Shown piece after piece: positions 36,600 to 47,374 of a DNA stretch of 64,000 nt; the first letter of the stretch is position 1, and each line of letters opens with the position of its first letter. Both the position numbers and the translations under genes were made by a program. The stretch comes from Zygnema cylindricum. Its lineage: Eukaryota; Streptophyta; Zygnematophyceae; Zygnematales; Zygnemataceae. The notes under the pieces are model-generated. The model saw nothing but the letters and a program-made list of their open reading frames with translations, made no database searches and was not told the origin of the DNA. The stretch spans positions 1 through 64,000 of the forward strand of contig JBBHKE010001595.1 of assembly GCA_037447655.1 (NCBI GenBank). Reading direction: 5' to 3'.

Positions 36600-38870
36600 T
36601 GTTCATGCTGCACTGGTTATTGTTATGTTGTTGTTCTTCTTGTTTGTTATGTTGCTATTCATCTTGCTGCACATCAGTTGTTGTTGTTGTTTACTACGAC
36701 TTCGCTGGGCAGACAACTGCAACTGCTGGGTAGACAGCTGCTGCTGCTACTAGGCACACAGTTGCTGCTGCTGTTGGGTAGACACCCGCTGCTGCTGCGG
36801 GGCACACAGTTGATGCTGTTGCAGGGCAGACAGCTGTTGCTGCTGCTGGCCAGACAGGTGCTGCAGCTGCAGGGCAGACAGCTGTTGCTGCTGTTCACCA
36901 CTCCTGCCTGTTGGGCATATAGCTGCTGTTGTTGTTCAGCCAACACCTCATAGGTGCTGCAACTATTCAGACAACTGCTGCTGCTGGGCAGACAGGTGCT
37001 GCTGCAGCAGGGCAGACAGCTGTTGCTGCTGTTCACCACTCCTGCCTGTTGGGCATATAGCTGCTGTTGTTGTTCAGCCAACACCTCATACGTGCTGCAA
37101 CTATTCAGACAACTGCTGCTGCTGGGCAGACAGGTGCTGCTGTTGTTCAGACAGGACAGGTGTTGCTGCTTTTCAGATAGGACAGGTGCTGCTGCTGTTC
37201 AGATAGTACTTCACAGGTGCTGCAACTGTTAGGACAGCTGCTTGAAACTCTGAGACCTCCATTGGCCCTCAGAGTATGCAGATCCAAAAGAAGCTAATCT
37301 AGATAGTGCTGACTCCAAGTTAATATAAACCCAAATGATTGACCCCTTGACAGTCACAATCCCAATATAGATTTACCCCTGTGAAATAACACTTTCTGTG
37401 TGTTCAGTTCCACCACAGAATGCAAAGTTAGAATATGAGATTTGGACACATTCACCCACTTTGACTTTCCCTTATAAATGCAGCCACCCTGTTCAGACAG
37501 TTGCAGCTGGTGGGCGGGCAATTGTTGCTGCTGTTTAGACAGCACCTGACAGGTGGTGCAACTGTTCACAAAGATGTTGCTGCTGGGCAGACAGGTGCTG
37601 TTGCAGTTCAGACAGCACATGATAGGTGCTGCAACTGTTAAGATAGTTGTTGCTGCTGGGAAGACAATTGCTGCTACTGGGCAGACAGGTGCTGCTGCTG
37701 TTCAGACCGTGTCTGCTGCTATTCAGACAGCTGGCGCTGGGCAGACAGGTGCTGCTGCTGTTTAGATAGCTACTGTTGCTGTTCAGACAGCACCTAACAG
37801 GTGCTGCAACTGTTCAGCCGGCTGCTGCTGCTGGGCTGACAAGTGCTGCTGCTTTTTAGACAACAACGTAACAAGTGTTGCGACTGTTCAGACAGCTTCT
37901 GCTGCTGGGCAGACAGGTGCTGCTGCTGTTCAGACAGCCCTTGCCAGGTGCTGCAACTGTTCACACAGCTGTTGCTGGGAGACAGGTGCTCTTGCTGTTC
38001 AGACAGTTGTTGTTGTTCTTGAGACAACTGCTGCTGCTTTTTAGACAGCACCTGCTGCTGTTCGACAACACTTGACAGGTGAACAAGCACCTGACAGGTG
38101 CTGCAACTATTCAGAGTTGCTGCTGCTAGGCAGACAGGTGTTGCTGTTGTTCAAAGAACTGCTACTGCTGTTCGGATAGCTGCTGGCTGGTGCTGTTCAG
38201 ACAACACTTGACAGCTACTGCAACTGTTCAGACAGCGACAACTGGTGTAACTGTTCAGACAGGTGCAGCAACTGCAACTACTGCAACTGTTCAGACACCT
38301 GCAACTGTTCATGCACATGCTGCATGCTGGGCACATAGTTGTTGCTTCTGATCAGACAGCTATTGCAGCTATTCAGACAGTTGTTGGTGTTGCCGAGCAG
38401 ATAGCTGCTACTCTTATTCAACTTTTTCAGCTGGTGTTTCAGCAACTACTGCAACTGTTCAGACAGCTCTTGCATGCTGGGCACATAGTTGCTGCTTCTG
38501 ATCAGACAGCTATTGCAGCTATTCAGACAGTTGTTAGTGTTGCCGGGCAGACAGCTGCCACTCTTATTCAACTGTTTCAGTTGGTGCTACTGGTGCAGCT
38601 GGTGCAATTGCAAGACAATTGCTGCTGTTGAGTCGGTGTTGCTAGTAGTGTTGAGGTCTTGAGCTATTGCAGCTATTCAGACAGTTGTTAGTGTTGCCGG
38701 GCAGACAGCTGCTACTCTTATTCACCTGTTTCAGCTGGTGCTACTGGTGCAGCTGGTGCAATTGCAAGACAATTGATGCTGTTTAGTCGGTGTTGCTAGT
38801 AGTGTTGACGTCTTGCTGCTGTTTAGCTGGTCTGCTACTAGTGTTGAGGTCTTTTGACATAAATAAAAAA
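36600..38870. repeat. CTG-rich minisatellite array 2
   Basis: Units resemble GGGCAGACAGGTGCTGCTG and TTCAGACAGCACCTGACAGG. Higher-order repeats occur: a ~140 bp block at 36880-37150 twice, and a block containing TCAGACAGTTGTTRGTGTTG with CTGGTGCAATTGCAAGAC three times to 38800. It is interrupted by an LTR fragment at 37243-37491. Confidence 0.9.
37243..37491 (-). mobile_element. LTR 3'-end fragment inside CTG array 2
   Basis: Inverse copy of 49570-49820: TGAAACTCTGAGACCTCCAT, AATATAGATTTACCCCTGTG and ACTTTGACTTTCCCTT are shared. It is truncated at CAGGGTGGCTGC and array units resume at once. Confidence 0.85.
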
Positions 38871-39093
38871 TATAATAAATATTTATAAAAAAAAATGACG
38901 TTTTTAATTTTGATTTATGAAAAGATGTCGAATTTAAGGTGAAGAAGGTAATTATAGAGATACAAGGTGAACATTCGGAAAAAAACCCCTGCAACCAAAA
39001 AACAAACCAATGCAAATGGTGAAGAAAGAGTTGGAAAAGGGGAAGGAAAAAAGGGGAAACAAATACAAAAAAAAGGGAAGGACATGAAAAACA

Positions 39094-39857
39094 TCTACGT
39101 ATGACAGATGGACTAATAAAGAGGCTTCATTACTGATTGCTTCTAAGGTGGATGAAATACGTAAGGAGAGATTTAATGGATTACAAGCAACTCATCGCTC
39201 AGCGGAGGAGAAATGGAGAATAATAAGTGCTGGACTGGAGGAGAAAGGTGTGTTAAAAACATAATTAAAATGTTCGCACAAGTGGGAAAATGTCCTTAAA
39301 GAATTTAAAAGGGTGAAGGACTGGCAGAGTAAAATACTTAGTGGAAATATAGATTACTAGGTCACGCCTTGGAGAGATAGGACAGAAAAATTATTGCAAG
39401 GCAATTTTTGCGAAACTTTCTACGTAGCATTAGATGAAGGTATTGGAGGTAAGAAAACATTGCACTGAAACATGTGCGGGATACTTTTGTCCTTAGTTCA
39501 GGTAGGTTAAGCACCGCTGATGAAAATGAGAGTGGATCGGTGAAAAAATCATTACATAAGATAGGAACCAACACTCCCTCAATCGTTAACATATATAACA
39601 ATACTAGTGGTAAAGGAAAAAGAAATGAAAACAAATCAAGCACGGCACGTGCACTAAATCTTGATGGCTTTCTAGAAATAGCGTTGGAAATGCGGAAAAA
39701 GGATGCTGAAGATACAAAAGAAACAATCAACAAATTTGGAGAATTATTAAAAGCAAATTGGGAAAGGAATGATCGACGTACAGTCCGCTTAATTGAAACC
39801 ATTTTGCTCACTCAAAGAAAGGATCCTAGTGGACGCGAGACACAGTATACAACTTAA
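39094..39857 (+). pseudogene. Harbinger MYB/SANT-like (trihelix) DNA-binding protein, broken
   Basis: Exon 1 runs to donor G|GTAAGA at 39449 and exon 2 starts after TTCAG at 39502, with phase 1 conserved. The first exon has a trihelix-like module: YDRWTNKEASLLIASKVDEI, then SAEEKWRIISAGL and CSHKWENVLKEFKRVKDW, the tryptophan spacing of MYB/SANT-like proteins that partner PIF/Harbinger transposases. Two in-frame stops break it (TAA at 39262-39264, TAG at 39358-39360). Exon 2 gives a charged C-terminal tail (about 118 codons) ending at TAA 39855-39857, with a coiled-coil-like stretch LEIALEMRKKDAEDTKETI. The transposase partner is on the other strand 1.2 kb downstream, a usual Harbinger arrangement. 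Confidence 0.7.
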
Positions 39858-41058
39858 AATCGTTAATGTACACCGAACCCATTTTTGCCATTTCATCTTT
39901 ATTTGTTAGCGTTTTTTGTTATTTGAGGCATATCGTAAGTTTTATAACTGTTTTTTTTTCTTACTGAAAACTCATTTAATCAAGTATGTTTTTTATGATG
40001 TCTAAGGTGCACGGAGTATTTTTTGGGGGAAATCATGACTTCGATTTGTTCCGTACGAAACAAAGTGGATCTTCACAACTACTTGTTTTCTCTTGTAGTC
40101 AAATAGTTGTAGATGTTTGTAGTTTTGTGAACGCATATTTAGATTCAGTCACAAATTGTGGTTTTTTAGGTTTTTTTGTTTTTGAATGAAAAAACTTCAA
40201 AATGCTTTAAGGGAAAAAAATGGGGTTGCTTTTCCATCGATAATACATGACAACTCTTGTTTTTGTAATTTGTCATTCTATTTTTTTTTTATGAAAAATT
40301 TCTTTAGTTTTATTTTGTCTATTTTTACTCTGTAATTTGTAACTGTCGCTCTCCATATTATATTTCCTACCTGTAAACTTCATTTCTAGTTGTGCAAAAC
40401 ATATTTATTACTTGCAAACTCTATTTGTATATTCACATTCTAAATTGCCTTTGGGTAATCTATAATTGTAGTTTTCCATTATATATTTGTTACATATAAA
40501 CTGTAATGCGAGTTTTTTTTCATCTTTTCTTTATTTGTAATGTGTAATTGTATCTCTCCATAACATATTTCCTAACACTTACAATCTGTAACATAAAGTC
40601 AAACAAGATGCATTTTATTTTTTTACGACCTTCCTTTGGACAAAATAATACGAACGCAAACACTAACAAAATCATATGCATGAAACTCTTACAAACAAAA
40701 TGGAAAAATACAATTCACGAGAAACACAAATATTAAGCATGAGATTTTTTTGAAACTTTTTATAATAGTATCAAGAATACAAAACGGGAAAAAAAACATT
40801 TGTATTTGTTGTTTTAATTCAAATGGATTCAATTTCCTTGTCAAGCCACAACCATGCTCTATGGTGAAAACTACAAAGTGATTTAACAACACAATCATAT
40901 TTAGATCAGAATCTTATCGCTATTTCGATGGTTGTCTTCCCTCACATTTCAAACTTATCTGGCTAAAATGATATCACCTAACATAGAATTAAAGCTAAAC
41001 ACTACCATGAAGTCTATTCTCTTTCGTAAAAAACATATAAATAACCAATGTACTCCAC
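39858..41058. other. Spacer within the Harbinger element
   Basis: AT-rich; TTTGTAATTTGTAA-like phrases recur at 40270-40570. It lies between the two divergently placed Harbinger genes' 3' ends. Confidence 0.45.
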
Positions 41059-41577
41059 TTATCCACCATGTCTTTCGTAGAGATCTTCAACTAACAAGTC
41101 GCGTAGTTCTTTGGCTTCCTCGTCTGCGTATGCATCAATCTCCTCTCTATCAACCTCTTGCTCTTCATATGGAGGAGTACTAGGTAGAGTATCTTCGTCT
41201 ATGTGACGAACTCGCCCATTTATCATCAAGTTGTGCAAAGTGCACACAGTCATGATAACATCAACAACATGCTCGGTGTTTGCCAAAACATTTTTCTTAA
41301 AAATTATTCCCTACTGTCGTTTTATCACACCAAAGGTTCGCTCTGAGCACATTCTACGACTACTATGGAAATAATTGAATGACCTTTCGGGTTGTTGTAG
41401 ATTTTGTTCCGGGGTAGGGAGTGATCAAGTGTTTGCTGAGTGGATACTTAGCATCTTCTAAAAGGAAAGGTGGTACTTCCTTCTATTCAACATCAACAGA
41501 AGGGCTTTTCAAACCTCCTCTAAACAATATCGCATTTCCAATACCTGAATTTCTAAATACTCTAGAATCATGTACAC
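41059..41577 (-). pseudogene. Harbinger DDE transposase, C-terminal part
   Basis: Minus-strand frames give VHDSRVFRNSGIGNAILFRG, then LITPYPG, then SSRRMCSERTFGVIKRQ with the third catalytic Glu, a stop where the family has Trp, and VIMTVCTLHNLMI with the typical C-xxHN motif of DDE_Tnp_4. A stop (TAG after PSVDVE), a frameshift near 41370 and the TAG after IKRQ make it non-functional. It is separated from its N-terminal part by the copia insertion at TACAC (41573-41577). Confidence 0.8.
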
Positions 41578-42635
41578 TGTTACTCTGAGACCTCCATAAG
41601 TCCTCAGAGTGAACAGCTTCTAAGAAGCCTCTAGGATAACTGTGACCCCTTTGTATTTCAGCAAGAACAAATGCCAACCTGGCAGACAAAAACTTTGACC
41701 ACCTTCACCGCTGTGAAGGCAAGACTCCCCTGAGTCGATAGCAAAAAGACTCTCTGAATTTGCTCCCTTGGGCAGTAAGTTATGGAGGGTCAAAGTTGTA
41801 CAGAAGCTCTCTGGGAGAGAGGGTCTTATCTCCTAATTTTTCTAAGTCCTATCTCTCTCACAGACTCTATCTACTGATGTACGGAGCCAACCAGATTACA
41901 CTTTCGTACACAAAAGTACAGCTGGCGGTGTACTTTCTGTACGGACATTGTACGACATGGCCTAAATGTCGACACATGTCATATCCGGATTCGGTGCCGT
42001 AATCTCCGGAGATACCACGATCCAATGTAATTTCGTCACGTGTCATCCGATGTGGCGATGACCATAAACCGCCGAAATCGTCTTCCGCGATCTCGGCATT
42101 AATTCCAGCCGTCCGATTAAATTCACATTAAATCGTAGCCGTAATAAATACATGCGCGGTATTCGTTTCGCTAAATAAATAAATGCGCGGTATTTGTTTC
42201 GTATCCGTACTGTAATCCGTACTTTTACATTACTGGATCTATGTCTCCCGTAACACTGTTCCAGTTAAATGAACTATCCTACGTCTTAATGTTTAACTAA
42301 TTATCAAACCCTGTAATACGTAACACTATGTCTAGACTTAACGGTTAAGGCTACCGGCTACCGGTTGATTATCGTCTGGCAGGTACCAAGATCAAATCCT
42401 GGGGTAAACACATAATTTTTAGTAAATAACCCAACGGTTAATAAACTAATATATATATTTACCGTAAACCTCTGGATAGCCTAGGTAGCCATGGCTTTAG
42501 GTTCCTCTCCAACTTCTCAATGACTGCGACAAGTTTGAGAGTTGGAGAGAGAAGTTAGAGGTAGATTGCCTCACCTTCTTTCTATATTTCTATTTAGATT
42601 TAGAAAATACTTTAAACATACCATTAATTTCTACA
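41578..42635 (-). mobile_element. Copia LTR (3' LTR position), 1058 bp
   Basis: Starts TGTTACTCTGAG and ends TTAATTTCTACA, so TG...CA. Flanked by TACAC on both sides (41573-41577 and 42636-42640). Almost identical to 46309-47374. Because it is bounded by TSDs and transposase sequence on both sides, locally it looks like a solo LTR. Confidence 0.88.
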
Positions 42636-43361
42636 TACACTATCGACCTATCCCAGAACTTGAATTTCTAAATACTCTAGAATCATGTACACTACCGGCC
42701 CAGCCCACACAGGCATCCAAGATACGTGTATTCGGAGCTACTACAGTTTGTAAAATGACACTGTAATTTTTTTCCCTATCATACCAATCTGAAGGCCTCA
42801 TCCCACCAATTAGACCTATGTTTATATGTGTTGCATCTATTGCACCACAACAATTAGGAAATTGGAATTTATAGTCGCTAAATGCATCCACAAGTTGGTC
42901 AAAGAGGGCCACTTGATGAGGCGTGGTGTGAGGATATCCCACACCGCTCGACAAAACATTGTTTGTTTCCTCAACACCGTCATCGCACTGACTCCAAAAA
43001 GCTCTCCCACAAAAACACTTGTGTTTCCGATGGCCAGTCAATAAATCACCATTTCAATCTGTCGTCGCACTGAAAGCTTTCGATTAGGTATATTCAAGAA
43101 AGCAATGGGAGGGTCTGTTTCCATCCAATATCCTATTTCCGCAACCAGATAGTCGACAAGATGACGTGGAAGGCAAAATATTTCCCTAAATCTGACATCG
43201 TCGAATCCATTTATGAGAGTCATAGAAAAATGTAAACTTCGCGGTATGATGTAATATTCATGACAGATCCTCTCTCGTCCAAGGGTATCCATTGTATTGC
43301 AAAATATACTTGCAACATTTAGAAAGGTTTGTGTTTCCGACATGACTTTCTTCTGGATTAA
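42636..43361 (-). pseudogene. Harbinger DDE transposase, N-terminal part, copy A
   Basis: The frame from 43343 gives the N-terminal helical region (FREIFCLPRHLVDYLVAEIG), a TGA at 43038-43040 in the place of Trp (IY*LA), then the GNTSVFVGELFGVS and VWDILTPRLIKWPS region, a frameshift, and FPNCCGAIDATHI with the first catalytic Asp and ILDACVGWAGSVHDSRVF with the second. It ends abruptly at 43361, where copia pol begins. A paralogue is at 47375-48252. Confidence 0.8.
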
Positions 43362-43587
43362 ATCGCTCGATTGTATCTCTCGATTGTGTTATTTGGATTC
43401 AGTTTAAATTTGAAAACCCACTTACAACCGATTGGTTTTCGGTTAGGTGGACAATCCACCAGCTCCCAAGTATCGGCTGCCATAATTGAGGCCATCTCCT
43501 CATTGATGGTTGTCTTCCACCGGTTTTTTTCTGGACAAGTCATCGCCTCTCCATAAGTCTGAGGTTCATCTTGATAAGATAGTTTAG

Positions 43588-44784
43588 TTACCTTGTTATT
43601 AACATGTTTTTCTTGCAATCTTTTTCTACTTCTCCTTCCCCCCTCAAAATCTGAGGCCGGAATAGATGGTTCTTTCGAACAATCTCGGCTTCTCCCCTAT
43701 CCCTTGATTCCGAATCAATTTCCACCACGTCCTCCGCTTCTGGTAGAGTTGTCACTAGAGTTTCCACAGCCGAGTCCTTTTCGGTCTGATTTGTACCTGC
43801 AAGAATGTCATCTTCTCTAAAACCTGGATAGTTAGGAAGCTCAAAGTCATCAGAATTTTCTGACTCAAATCTGATTTTTACTGACTTTGTATATTTGAAG
43901 GGATCCACAGACTTTCCTTCATCCATAACTACTAGATGCTTTACTAAGATTATATCTTCCCTTTTTAGATCATGAACTCTATATCCTTTAACATCCTCAT
44001 CATATCCTAATAAGTATCCCGGTTTTCCTTTAGGATCTAACTTCCAATTAGACCGATCTGTATCTAGACCGAATACTTGACTACCGAAAACCTTTAAGTG
44101 AGATATGTCTGGTTTCCGGCCTGAATATCTATCATAAGGTGTTTGATCTTTTATAGCTGAAGTAAGAACTCTATTTTTGAGGTAATTAGCACAGTTCATT
44201 GCTTCTGCCCAAAACCTTTTTCCGATCTTTTTATCTGACAACATACTTCTAGCACTATCACTTAGTGTTCTATTTAACCTTTCAGCTACCCCATTCTGTT
44301 CCGGGTTTTCTGGAATTGTTTTTTGGTGTTGGACTTCATCTTCCCTCAGAAAATCCTCAAACTGGTTAGAAGTAGTCTCCCCACCATTGTCACTCCTTAC
44401 TCTCTCGATTAGAGTTTCATGGAGTTTTTCACTCCATGCTTTATATTGTCTAAAACAATCCTGAGCTTCTGACTTGTTTTTCAAAAAATACACCCGGAAA
44501 TACAAAGACCAATCATCACTAATAGTCATCATAAATCTCTTCCCCCGCGGTGAGGGCACTTTAGCCGGTCCCCAAATATCTGTGTGTACTAGATCTAGAA
44601 TTTTTTCTCCCTTATAGGTGGCTGTTTTAGGAAAGGGTAATCTGTGTGCTTTACCTTGAGCACATCCACTACAATCACTTATATTATCACTCTCACTGAA
44701 CTTAATCCCTTTCACCACTCCCATCTTTTTCATCTCTCTTAACTTATCTAGATTCACATGCCCAAGCCTCTTATGCCACATCAT
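43588..44784 (-). CDS. Copia integrase region
   Basis: Starts with the GAG-pre-integrase zinc module (WHKRLGHVNL, CSGCAQGKAH) and continues into the integrase catalytic core: HTDIWGP (first Asp), VRSDNGGE (second Asp) and NGVAERLNRTL (catalytic Glu), the DD35E set that joins cDNA to the target. The C-terminal YLLGYDEDVKGYRV region is typical of copia. The frame runs on from the protease frame after one stop at 44806-44808. It ends by frameshift into the RT module. Confidence 0.88.
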   Translation of the reverse strand: MMWHKRLGHVNLDKLREMKKMGVVKGIKFSESDNISDCSGCAQGKAHRLPFPKTATYKGEKILDLVHTDIWGPAKVPSPRGKRFMMTISDDWSLYFRVYFLKNKSEAQDCFRQYKAWSEKLHETLIERVRSDNGGETTSNQFEDFLREDEVQHQKTIPENPEQNGVAERLNRTLSDSARSMLSDKKIGKRFWAEAMNCANYLKNRVLTSAIKDQTPYDRYSGRKPDISHLKVFGSQVFGLDTDRSNWKLDPKGKPGYLLGYDEDVKGYRVHDLKREDIILVKHLVVMDEGKSVDPFKYTKSVKIRFESENSDDFELPNYPGFREDDILAGTNQTEKDSAVETLVTTLPEAEDVVEIDSESRDRGEAEIVRKNHLFRPQILRGEGEVEKDCKKNMLITR

Positions 44785-44805
44785 AATATCATGAACACAA
44801 GCATA

Positions 44806-45213
44806 TTAAAGTTTATTCGTTTCATTATTTAAAATCACCCTAAACATCCCATGGCTACCTTTCTCAGCAATGAAATAGACATCCTCCTCAAAACTAGTAG
44901 TAAAGACTCCTTCCCCAGTGCTAATAAAAAAACCCTTATCATCTAATACAGATGTAGAGATGAGGTTTTTGTTCAGCTCCAGGATAAACAATACATCGGA
45001 GAATGTTACTATGGATGTCTTTCTTTCTACTAACACTTTCAGATCTACCAATCCTACAAGAGTAGTGGTGATTATCCTCCCATCCCTGTACTCTATCTCT
45101 ACGATGGGAATCTTTCTTATCTTAGTGAACAGGTGCCTATCCTTACACATGTGCATGGAGGCACCTGAATCTACAATCCAGCATGCTTCACCTTTAATCC
45201 ACCGTAAGCACAT
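44806..45213 (-). CDS. Copia aspartic protease region
   Basis: CWIVDSGASMHMC carries the DSGA active-site motif of retrotransposon aspartic proteases, which cut the Gag-Pol polyprotein. The reading frame is shared with the integrase. The junction to gag upstream (45214-45263) is out of frame. Confidence 0.85.
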   Translation of the reverse strand: MCLRWIKGEACWIVDSGASMHMCKDRHLFTKIRKIPIVEIEYRDGRIITTTLVGLVDLKVLVERKTSIVTFSDVLFILELNKNLISTSVLDDKGFFISTGEGVFTTSFEEDVYFIAEKGSHGMFRVILNNETNKL

Positions 45214-45263
45214 TTCTGCCTTCGTGGAATTTCGACCTCGTTTTTCGCCTCCAACTCCTAATC

Positions 45264-46241
45264 TTAAAGGAGCTCATCGTCCTCGTCCTCGGATTCCGCC
45301 TCATGTACTTGTGTCACAAGGGCCTTTTTCTTTCCTCTCGGGGTACCACCGATCTGCCCCTCCTTTAACCGAAGCTCGGTTAGCTTAGTGCACTCTGCCA
45401 TATAGTGCCCAAGTTTCTTACAAAAATGACATAAACCTTTGGGAGCCCTTGGCCCGAACTCGTCGGCCTGATTTTTTTGCTCCCTTCCCCCATAGTTTCC
45501 GACCGGTTTCCGGGAATCCTTGTTCCTCCAATCTGTTGCAGTTGCTAAGGCTTGCCCACTCTTTCCTCCCCTTCGGATCTCAATCGTATTCTCCCGAACG
45601 AGAATCATCCCTACCACTGAGTTCCATATCCACCTTGAGTCCGGTAAGTCCTGCACACGGTTGACTATGTTCTCGAACTCATCGGGTAACTTCATCAGTA
45701 AACAGTTAACCTTTTCTTTTTCACTAAAATCTTTTCCCGCAATCTCTAGCTTCATGAAGATTGTAGCACGCTCATTGCAAAAATCCAACATCTTCCCCCC
45801 TTTGTATACATACTCTTTAACTTTCTGATAAGCCAACTGTTGTTGCTGAATCGTACCACTTCGGTACATCTCTATGAGAGCCATCCAAAGATCGGATGCC
45901 CTTTCTACTTGCAAATGAGGACATGCAAGTCCTTGAGTGAGATGGCGTAGGATGAAGTGCTTTGCTGCCAAATTGTTGAAGTCCCAGGTTTCAGTATCAT
46001 TCTCCTCGTTCCTCGGAATGGGTGACATGAATGCTAAACCAGTTGCTATTGGTGTGGTCGCCTCCTTCTCCTTTCCTTTGTCCACCACCTCTCCTTCTTT
46101 TGTTTCCTCCATTGAAGGTGGATCCTCTTTCTTGGTGAATTTGCTTCCTCCAAACCCTGGAGGGATTCCAAGACTTGATGGACGCCCCAACCGTCCACTC
46201 ACTATCCCCCAAAACATTTTTTCGCATAGAGCTCCTATCAT
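45264..46241 (-). CDS. Copia Gag, 325 residues
   Basis: Capsid-type helical region (ASDLWMALIEMYRSG, QLAYQKVKEYVYKGG, KVNCLLMKLPDEFENIV) as in the UBN2/gag family of plant copia elements, then a CCHC zinc knuckle C-x2-C-x4-H-x4-C at residues 271-284 (CHFCKKLGHYMAEC) for RNA packaging. The acidic C-terminus ends in a stop. The ATG at 46241 lies 55 bases after the primer-binding site. Confidence 0.88.
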   Translation of the reverse strand: MIGALCEKMFWGIVSGRLGRPSSLGIPPGFGGSKFTKKEDPPSMEETKEGEVVDKGKEKEATTPIATGLAFMSPIPRNEENDTETWDFNNLAAKHFILRHLTQGLACPHLQVERASDLWMALIEMYRSGTIQQQQLAYQKVKEYVYKGGKMLDFCNERATIFMKLEIAGKDFSEKEKVNCLLMKLPDEFENIVNRVQDLPDSRWIWNSVVGMILVRENTIEIRRGGKSGQALATATDWRNKDSRKPVGNYGGREQKNQADEFGPRAPKGLCHFCKKLGHYMAECTKLTELRLKEGQIGGTPRGKKKALVTQVHEAESEDEDDELL

Positions 46242-46295
46242 TATACTTTCCTAGTATATGAAGCCAGTTCCATTAAAGATTTGTACCGTAGAGGG

Positions 46296-46308
46296 TGGGC
46301 CCATAACC
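46296..46308 (-). promoter_or_regulatory. Primer-binding site matching the anticodon region of initiator tRNA-Met
   Basis: Directly next to the LTR the minus strand reads GGTTATGGGCCCA, which is complementary to TGGGCCCATAACC, the anticodon stem-loop of eukaryotic initiator tRNA-Met. Drosophila copia and yeast Ty5 are known to prime from such an internal tRNA site. It does not match the 3' end of that tRNA. Confidence 0.75.
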
Positions 46309-47374
46309 TGTAACTCTGAGACCTCCATAAGTCCTCAGAGTGAATAGCTTCTAAGAAGCCTCTAGGATAACTATGACCCCTTTGTATTTCAGCAAGAACA
46401 AAAGCCACCTTGGAGGACAAAAACTTTGACCACCTTTTTCTCTGTGAAGGCAAGACCCCCATGAGTTGATAGCAAAAAGAATCTCTAAATTTGCTCCCCT
46501 GAGCTGTAAGTTATGGAGGGTCAAAGTTGACCTTTTGTACAGAAGCTCTTTGGGAGAGAGGGTCCTATCTCCTAATTTTTCTAAGTCCTATCTCTCTCAC
46601 AGACTCTATCTACTAATGTACGGAGCCAACCAGATTACACTTTCGTACACAAAAGTACAGTTGGCGGTGTACTTTCTGTTCGGACATTGTACGACATGGC
46701 CTAAATGTCGACACATGTCATATCCGGATTCGGTGCCGTAATCTCCAGAGATACCACGATCCAATGTAATTTCGTCACGTTTCATCCGATGTGGCGATGA
46801 CCATAAACCTCCGAAATCCTCTTCCGCGATATTGGCATTAATTCCTACTGTCCGATTAAATTCACATTAAATCGTAGCCGTAATAAATTCATGCACGGTA
46901 TTCGTTTCGCTAAATAAATAAATGCGCAGTATTTGTTTCATATCCGTACTGTAATCCGTACTTTTACATTACTGGATCTATGTCTCCCGTAACACTGTTC
47001 CAGTTAAATGAACTATCCTACGTCTTAATGTTTAACTAATTATCAAACCCTGTAATACGTAACACTATGTCTAGACTTAACGGTTAAGGCTACCGGCTAC
47101 CGGTTGATTATCGTCCGACAGGTACCAAGATCAAATCCTGGGGTAAACACATAATTTTTAGTAAATAACCCAACGGTTAATAAACTAATATATATATTTC
47201 CCGTAAACCTCTGGATAGCCTAGGTAGCCATGGCTTTAGGTTCCTCTCCAACTTCTCAATGACTGTGACAAGTTTGAGAGTTGGAGAGAGAAGTTAGAGG
47301 TAGACTGCCTCGCCTTCTTTCTATATTTCTATTTAGATCTAGAAAATACGTTAAACATACCATTAATTTCTACA
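46309..47374 (-). mobile_element. Copia LTR (5' LTR position), 1066 bp
   Basis: Starts TGTAACTCTGAG and ends TTAATTTCTACA; flanked on the right by TACAC (47375-47379), the same pentamer as at 41573-41577, and on the left by the PBS. Near-identity to 41578-42635 suggests recent insertion or conversion. Confidence 0.88.

Larger units (their letters stand above)
35430..38937. mobile_element. CTG-array unit, copy 2
   Basis: Same Harbinger-type end and flank as copy 1, about 330 bp of extra sequence at 35718-36045, then a longer array, then the same AATATAATAAATATTTATAA tail and AAAGATGTCGAATTTA. It is followed closely by the Harbinger MYB/SANT-like gene at 39094, so it may be the left part of that element. 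Confidence 0.55.
43358..46308 (-). mobile_element. Ty1/copia internal region, truncated in reverse transcriptase
   Basis: Transcribed right to left. The order is primer-binding site, gag (46241-45264), protease (45213-44806), integrase (44784-43588) and the first 85 codons of the RT module (43618-43358: WKTTINEEMASIM, KPIGCKWVFKFKLN). The RT palm, RNase H and polypurine tract are absent. Gag and pol are in different frames, and one stop separates protease from integrase, so this copy cannot act alone. Confidence 0.9.

Noticed and set aside
36428-38631. Leu- and Gln-rich frames in the second array
   Set aside because: Same reason as the first array.
36600-38870. CRISPR array
   Set aside because: Units are contiguous, low-complexity and imperfect, with no unique spacers; eukaryotic context.
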